A DNA stretch of 64,000 nucleotides from Terriglobales bacterium. Its GTDB lineage: Bacteria; Acidobacteriota; Terriglobia; Terriglobales; Acidobacteriaceae. The DNA is taken from NCBI GenBank assembly GCA_035651995.1, contig DASRER010000028.1:62001-126000 (forward strand), read 5' to 3'. Made by a program: the position numbers and the translations under genes. Position 1 is the stretch's first letter, and every line of letters starts with the position of its first letter. The notes below the pieces were generated by a model. The model searched no databases and had not been told where the DNA came from. It saw nothing but the letters and a program-made list of their open reading frames with translations. Below are positions 59,331 through 64,000 of this stretch, one piece after another.

Positions 59331-61046
59331 TCAGTGCACTGTCTCTCTTGCCACTTCCTCCAGCGTGGTCATGCCGCCCATGACCTTGATGAGGCCGCTG
59401 CGGCGCAGCGTGATCATGCCACGTTCGATGGCCTTTTTCTTCAATTCCAGGGCCGAGGCGCCCACGAGGATAAGTTCGCGCAGCTCGTCATCCACTTCCA
59501 TGACCTCGTAGAGCCCGCAGCGTCCTTTGTAGCCGGTATTGTTACAGGTTCCGCAGCCTTTTCCCTTCTTGATTTTTACGGTTTTTGCTTCCTGGGGGGT
59601 GTAGCCGGCCTCGATGAGGGTCTGCTGCGGGACTTCCTGCTCCTCGCCGCAGTCGGCGCAGATGCGGCGCACCAGGCGCTGGGCCACGATCATGTGCACG
59701 GATGTGGCCACCAGGAAAGGCTCTATGCCCATGTTCATGAGGCGCGAGATGGTTTCCGGCGCGCCGTTGGTGTGCAGCGTGCTCAGCACCAGGTGGCCGG
59801 TGAGGGCGGCCTTGATGGCGATTTCCGCCGTCTCGAAGTCGCGGATCTCGCCCACCAGGATGATGTTGGGGTCCTGGCGGAGGAAGGCGCGCAGCGCGGC
59901 GGCGAAGTTCAGGCCGATGGATTCCTTCATCTGGACCTGGTTGACGCCCGGGAGCTGAAACTCGACCGGGTCTTCGGCGGTCATGATGTTGGTGTCGGGC
60001 TGATTGAGTCGCGCGATGGAGGAGTAGAGGGTATTGGTCTTGCCCGAGCCGGTCGGCCCGGTGACCAGCACCATGCCGTAGGGCTTGAGAATGGCGCGCT
60101 CGAACTTGGTGAGCGACTCCTGCTCGAAGCCGAGCTTGGTCATGTCGAGCCGCAGGTTTTCCTTGTCGAGCAGCCGCATGACGATCTTTTCGCCCCAGAG
60201 CGTGGGCAGGGTGGAGACGCGGTAGTCGAGCTGTTTCTTCTTTCCGTGGACGGCCATTTTGAGCATGATGCGGCCGTCCTGCGGCAGGCGCTTCTCGCTG
60301 ATGTCGAGCTTGGCCATGATCTTGATGCGCGAAGTGATGGCGTCTTTCAATTTCATGGGCGGCGACATGATGGTTTGCAGCATGCCGTCAATGCGGAAGC
60401 GGACGCGGTACTCCTTCTCGTACGGCTCCATGTGGATGTCGCTGGCGCCGCGCTTGACCGCGTCGGTAAGGATGAGGTTGACGAGCTTGACGATGGGCGC
60501 TTCGTCGGCGGCCCTTTCCAGGTCTTCGAGGGCGAGTTCTTCTTCGTCGCTGGCGGAAAGCTCGACATCGGCTTCGGCCTCGCCGATGGAGGCCATGACC
60601 TTTTCCAGGTCCTCTTCCTGGGTGGAGCCGTACGCCTTCTCGATGCCGGCCATGATCGAGCTTTCCGAGGCGACGACGGGCTCGATGTTGAAGCCGGTCA
60701 TGAACTTGATGTCGTCCATGGCGAAGACATTCGTGGGGTCCACCATGGCGATGGTCAGCGAAGAGCCGACGCGGCTGAGCGGCAGGATCTGATAGCGCTT
60801 GGCGGTTTCGTAGGGGATGAGCTTGACCACCGCCGGGTCAATTTCGAAGTAGGAGAGATTGATGGCCGGCACGCCGTACTGGCGGGAGAGGAAGTTGGTA
60901 ACCTCTTCGTCGGAGAGGAAGCCCAGCTTGACCAGCACGGATCCGAGGCGCCCGGATGACTCTTTCTGCACCTTCAGCGCCTGGTCGAGCTGTTCCGACG
61001 AAATGACCTTCTCCTTAACCAGAAGGTCGCCGAGGCGCTGAGACAT
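59331..61046 (-). CDS. pilB: Type IV pilus assembly ATPase PilB
   Basis: 571-residue GspE/PilB ATPase. An N-terminal MshEN-like domain (about residues 1-150; EKVISSEQLDQALKVQKESS, LGFLSDEEVTNFLSRQYGVP) precedes the core with Walker A VLVTGPTGSGKTNTLYSSIA, His and Asp boxes (TAEDPVEFQLPGVNQVQ, FLRQDPNIILVGEIRD) and a tetracysteine zinc site (CADCG, then CGTCNNTGYKGRCG). It powers pilus extension. N-terminal MshEN domains often bind c-di-GMP, which is a possibility here. A promoter with TTGACA and TAGGAT lies about 110 bases upstream. Confidence 0.95.
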   Translation of the reverse strand: MSQRLGDLLVKEKVISSEQLDQALKVQKESSGRLGSVLVKLGFLSDEEVTNFLSRQYGVPAINLSYFEIDPAVVKLIPYETAKRYQILPLSRVGSSLTIAMVDPTNVFAMDDIKFMTGFNIEPVVASESSIMAGIEKAYGSTQEEDLEKVMASIGEAEADVELSASDEEELALEDLERAADEAPIVKLVNLILTDAVKRGASDIHMEPYEKEYRVRFRIDGMLQTIMSPPMKLKDAITSRIKIMAKLDISEKRLPQDGRIMLKMAVHGKKKQLDYRVSTLPTLWGEKIVMRLLDKENLRLDMTKLGFEQESLTKFERAILKPYGMVLVTGPTGSGKTNTLYSSIARLNQPDTNIMTAEDPVEFQLPGVNQVQMKESIGLNFAAALRAFLRQDPNIILVGEIRDFETAEIAIKAALTGHLVLSTLHTNGAPETISRLMNMGIEPFLVATSVHMIVAQRLVRRICADCGEEQEVPQQTLIEAGYTPQEAKTVKIKKGKGCGTCNNTGYKGRCGLYEVMEVDDELRELILVGASALELKKKAIERGMITLRRSGLIKVMGGMTTLEEVARETVH

Positions 61047-61480
61047 TACCGGGTCTCCCTTGCCATGTCACTGGACTGGAACTGCTTAGCGATCACGCTT
61101 GCGGGCGCAATCGCTGCGCTGCGACGGTGGAAAAGCAAGCTCGTGCAGGTTGGGCGCATCCTATGTTCGCTGTCAAAAATTGTCAATCCAGAATAGCTGC
61201 CGGATTGCTTAGTTTTACACTGGTTTAAAGCACGAAGGTTCAATGACCTAGGGGCAGATCGAGACATCGGAAACACATGCCGGCCCGCCGCCCAGGGTTG
61301 CTTGCCGGACGGGTCAGGATTTGCCCGCGAAGTGAGCGGCCGAGATGCCGAGGAAGAGGAAGATCATTGTGTATGTCGTCACCAGGGCCGATGGCCTTAT
61401 CGCGCGACCGGACGGGCGATGTTAAGTGGCCCGATTCGCCCGACCGAGAACTCAGAACGGAGAACTAAGCCGGCGACTGG
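61047..61480. other. Gap upstream of pilB holding a promoter and a possible 22-codon frame
   Basis: No full gene. It holds the pilB promoter (61158-61186), and on the minus strand GTG 61382 to stop 61314 encodes a hydrophobic peptide MTTYTMIFLFLGISAAHFAG plus KS, which looks like a single membrane helix. A run of CCGAGAACTCAGAACGG words is at 61444-61460. Confidence 0.45.
61158..61186 (-). promoter_or_regulatory. Sigma70-like promoter of the pilBTCSR operon
   Basis: On the minus strand TTGACA (61186-61181), 17 bases, TAGGAT (61163-61158). The leader to the pilB ATG is about 105 bases and contains GGGAGA just before it. A second overlapping TTGACA lies ten bases closer. Confidence 0.65.
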
Positions 61481-62836
61481 CTACTCCTTCACCGCAATCC
61501 CCAGCGTCTTCATCTTCCGATACAGATGTGACCGCTCCAGCCCCAGCACCTCGGCCGTCCGGCTCACGTTGCCGTGATTGTCGTCGAGCTTCTTCAGGAT
61601 GTAATCGCGCTCATACGCAGCGCGGGCCTGGTGCAGCGTGGAAAATTCGGCCGGCGCCGCGCGGCCGCCGCCATCGCGATACACCAGCGGCGGCAGATGC
61701 TTGCGGTCGAGCCTGGCCGCCGCCGGATTCATGATCACCATGCGCTCGATGACGTTGCGCAACTCGCGCACGTTCCCCGGCCACGAGTAGCGCATCAGCG
61801 CTTCCACCGCGTCGTCGGAGATCTCGCGCGTGCGCCGGCTGTAGGAACTGGAGAACTCCTTCAGAAAGTGGCGCGCCAGCAGCGGAATGTCCTCTTTGCG
61901 CTCACGCAGGGGCGGGACGAAGAACGGAATCACGTTCAGCCGATAGAACAGGTCTTCGCGAAAATTTCCGCGCGAAATTTCTTCCTCCAGGTTTTTGTTC
62001 GTCGCCGCAATCACGCGCGCATCCACGGTGATTGCCTCATCGCCGCCCACGCGCTCAAAACGCTGCTCGTCGAGGGTGCGCAGCACCTTCGACTGCGTCT
62101 TCAGGCTCATGTCGCCCACTTCGTCGAGGAAGAGGGTGCCGCCGTCGGCCTTCTGGAATTTGCCGTCCTTGTCGGACGCGGCGCCGGCGAACGAACCCGC
62201 CCGATGTCCGAACAACTCGCTCTCGATGAAATCTTCCGGGATCGCCGCGCAGTTCACCTTCACGAACATCGCTTCCTTGCGCAGGCTCTGCTGATGGATG
62301 GCGCGCGCCACCAGCTCTTTGCCCGTGCCCGACTCGCCGAAGATGAGCACGCGCCCGTTCGTCGGCGCCATCAAGCCGATCTGCTGGCGCAGCGCCTTGA
62401 CCGGGACGCTCTCGCCCACCAGCACGCTGCGCGCCAGCACCAGCCGCTTCAGCTCGCGGTTCTCCACGCGCAGCCGGTGCGCCTCGACCGCGTTCTTTAC
62501 CACGATCAGCGTCTTTTCCAGCAACAGCGGTTTTTCCAGGAAGTCGAAGGCGCCCAGCTTGGTCGCGCGCACCGCCGTCTCGATCGTTCCGTGCCCGGAG
62601 ATGATCACCACCTCGGGATGCTCCGGGTCCTCCTTGATTTTCTCCAGCGTCTCCAGGCCGTCCATGCCGGGCAGCCAGATGTCGAGCAGCACCACGTCGA
62701 AGGTGCTGCGGCGCAGCGTGTCCATGCAGGCCTCGCCGCTCTCGACGTCGGCCACCTTGTAGCCTTCGTCTTCCAGCACGCCGCGCAGCGACTCGCGGAT
62801 GCTCGCTTCGTCGTCAACGATCAGGAGGTTATGCAT
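61481..62836 (-). CDS. NtrX-like response regulator with altered sigma54 loop
   Basis: 451-residue NtrC-family regulator. Receiver Asp52 (LLDIWLPGMDG). AAA+ Walker A GESGTGKE (167-174), Walker B GGTLFLDEVGDM. The sigma54-contact loop, GAFTGA in most activators, reads GSFAGA here (214-219), losing the key Thr. The Fis-type helix-turn-helix is at the C-terminus (GNVSRTAEVLGLERSHLYRK). The start overlaps the stop of the NtrY-like kinase by eight bases. It may act as a repressor or with another polymerase form. Confidence 0.9.
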   Translation of the reverse strand: MHNLLIVDDEASIRESLRGVLEDEGYKVADVESGEACMDTLRRSTFDVVLLDIWLPGMDGLETLEKIKEDPEHPEVVIISGHGTIETAVRATKLGAFDFLEKPLLLEKTLIVVKNAVEAHRLRVENRELKRLVLARSVLVGESVPVKALRQQIGLMAPTNGRVLIFGESGTGKELVARAIHQQSLRKEAMFVKVNCAAIPEDFIESELFGHRAGSFAGAASDKDGKFQKADGGTLFLDEVGDMSLKTQSKVLRTLDEQRFERVGGDEAITVDARVIAATNKNLEEEISRGNFREDLFYRLNVIPFFVPPLRERKEDIPLLARHFLKEFSSSYSRRTREISDDAVEALMRYSWPGNVRELRNVIERMVIMNPAAARLDRKHLPPLVYRDGGGRAAPAEFSTLHQARAAYERDYILKKLDDNHGNVSRTAEVLGLERSHLYRKMKTLGIAVKE

Positions 62837-64000
62837 GGGCCTCGACGAGCGCCGATTCGGTGGCCACCGGCAGCTCCACGATGAAGCGCGCGCCCACCGG
62901 CGAATTCTCTTCCACGCGAATGGACCCGCGATGCTCCTCCACGATGCGGCTCACAATCGCAAGCCCGAGTCCCGTGCCGCGGCGTTTGGTGGAGAAGTAC
63001 GGCAGGAAAAGTTTTTCCTTCAGTTCGCGGCTCACGCCGTGACCCGTGTCGGCCACGATGATTTCCACCGCGTCACGGCTGGAGAGCAGCGTCGTCTGTA
63101 TGTGGATTTCGCGCAGCAGCGAGTCCTGCATCGCCTCGGCGGCGTTGTCCACCAGGTTGGCGATGGCGCGCTTCATCGCTTCCGGATCGGCCAAGACCCG
63201 CGGCAGATCGGCGGCCAGGTGCCGCTCCACGCGGATGCCGTCGAGCCGTCCATCGAACAAGGCCAGCGCGCTCTCCACGATTCCGTTGATGTTCGCCGGC
63301 TGCGGCTGCGCGTTCGGGAAGCGCGCCAGCGTGGAGAACTCGTCCACCAGGGTGCGCACCGTCTCCACCGCGCCGGCAATCGTTTCGGCGCATCCCTGCA
63401 CGATGGCCAGCGCCTGCGGCTCGGGATTGGCGCGCTGCAAGTGGCGGCGGATGCGCTCCGCCGAAAGCGCAATCGGCGTGAGCGGGTTCTTGATCTCGTG
63501 CGCCACGCGCCGCGCTACTTCGCGCCACGCCGCCTGCTTCTGCGCCTTGAGCACGTCGGAGAGATCTTCGAACACGACCACGTAGCCGAGCCGCTGCGCC
63601 CCATGCTTCAGCGCCGCGGCGGTCACGGCCACGCTCAGTTGGGCGCGCGGCGTCGCGATCTCCATCTGGCTGGTGTTCGCGCCCATGCGCTCGGACTTGC
63701 GCAGCAGGTGCTCCAGGTCGGCCGCCACGTCGCGCGAGAAGACGTCATCCAGTCCCGCGCCCACCGGGACCTCGCCCGCGCCGGCAAACATGCGCGCGAA
63801 CGCGTTGTTCACGTGGGTCACGCGCCGCCGGGCGTCCAGCGACAGCACGCCCGAAGGAATGCTCTCCAGGATGGTTTCGATCTGCCGCCGCCGCTGCTCC
63901 AGTTGCGCGTTGGCATCGGCCAGGTCGCGCGAGGAAGCTTCGATCTGCTTGCGGTTCGACTCCAGCTCCGCGGCCATCGCGTTGAAACTCGCCACCAGGT
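62829..64000 (-). CDS. NtrY-like sensor histidine kinase (5' part beyond window)
   Basis: About 390 codons of a sensor kinase, cut by the window end. The visible part has the end of a HAMP domain (VASFNAMAAELESNRKQIEA), a PAS domain (ILESIPSGVLSLDARRRVTH), an H-box (RVAHEIKNPLTPIALSAERI) and an ATPase domain (IANLVDNAAEAMQDSLLREI, VADTGHGV, KRRGTGLGLAIVSRIV). The membrane part must lie past 64000. It overlaps the NtrX-like gene by eight bases, its cognate regulator. Confidence 0.9.
   Translation of the reverse strand, partial: LVASFNAMAAELESNRKQIEASSRDLADANAQLEQRRRQIETILESIPSGVLSLDARRRVTHVNNAFARMFAGAGEVPVGAGLDDVFSRDVAADLEHLLRKSERMGANTSQMEIATPRAQLSVAVTAAALKHGAQRLGYVVVFEDLSDVLKAQKQAAWREVARRVAHEIKNPLTPIALSAERIRRHLQRANPEPQALAIVQGCAETIAGAVETVRTLVDEFSTLARFPNAQPQPANINGIVESALALFDGRLDGIRVERHLAADLPRVLADPEAMKRAIANLVDNAAEAMQDSLLREIHIQTTLLSSRDAVEIIVADTGHGVSRELKEKLFLPYFSTKRRGTGLGLAIVSRIVEEHRGSIRVEENSPVGARFIVELPVATESALVEAHA

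Overview
The window is GC-rich, gene-dense bacterial chromosome with short intergenic gaps. Type IV pilus ATPases with PilS/PilR, an NtrY/NtrX-like pair, a K+-independent H+-pyrophosphatase, toast-rack-like DUF4097 proteins, a prolyl oligopeptidase, M16 peptidase pairs and gaps packed with palindromic and word-like repeats all suggest an Acidobacteriota (Koribacter/Terriglobia-like) genome. That assignment is inference from gene content, not from a marker gene. I saw no rRNA, tRNA or CRISPR array.

Layout. 0-7 kb: two Xer recombinases (one cut by the window edge), a PhyH dioxygenase translationally coupled to a DUF72 protein, a VOC protein, a stand-alone LigD-type polymerase domain, a nucleotidyltransferase-like protein and a metallophosphoesterase. 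7-11.6 kb: a frameshifted calcium-binding-repeat pseudogene and an M16 peptidase pair (one active, one inactive and fused to a lipoprotein-carrier-like domain). 11.7-14.3 kb: an island of visibly lower GC with a PIN-domain protein, its overlapping unknown partner, and an IS1595-type transposase abutting a radical SAM gene that has lost its own start codon. 14.3-25.7 kb: radical SAM, Rieske oxygenase, YbhB-like protein, HAD hydrolase, an ECF sigma/anti-sigma pair, polysaccharide export protein, prolyl oligopeptidase and a membrane-spanning spermidine-synthase-like protein. 25.7-27.5 kb: almost gene-free and full of palindromic repeats, ending in a structured leader candidate before the H+-pyrophosphatase (27.5-29.8 kb).

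30-43 kb: an SDR, an MscS channel, a FecR-like protein, a GDP-mannose-epimerase-like enzyme, a second DUF72 protein, a CAP-domain protein and then a co-directional envelope block (XRE regulator, NfeD, flotillin, small membrane protein, SdpI-like protein, PspA). Upstream of the XRE gene lies a perfect 24-bp AT-rich palindrome, and a divergent ArsR-SRPBCC operon has its own operator-like promoter. 43-54 kb: PPK2, two orphan oligopeptide ABC permeases, a CorC-like protein, an HlyD/MacA-like adaptor, two DUF4097 proteins, two tiny membrane proteins and a SAM hydrolase. 53.6-64 kb: pilB-pilT-pilC-pilS-pilR read leftward from a sigma70-like promoter, preceded by an NtrX-like regulator with an altered sigma54-contact loop and an NtrY-like kinase cut by the window end.

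The strongest unexplained signal is the intergenic DNA. At least eight families of short palindromes or degenerate word repeats recur between genes, some with compensating arm changes, as expected for structured mobile or regulatory elements. The best functional hypothesis is the XRE-NfeD-flotillin-SdpI-PspA membrane-stress neighbourhood.
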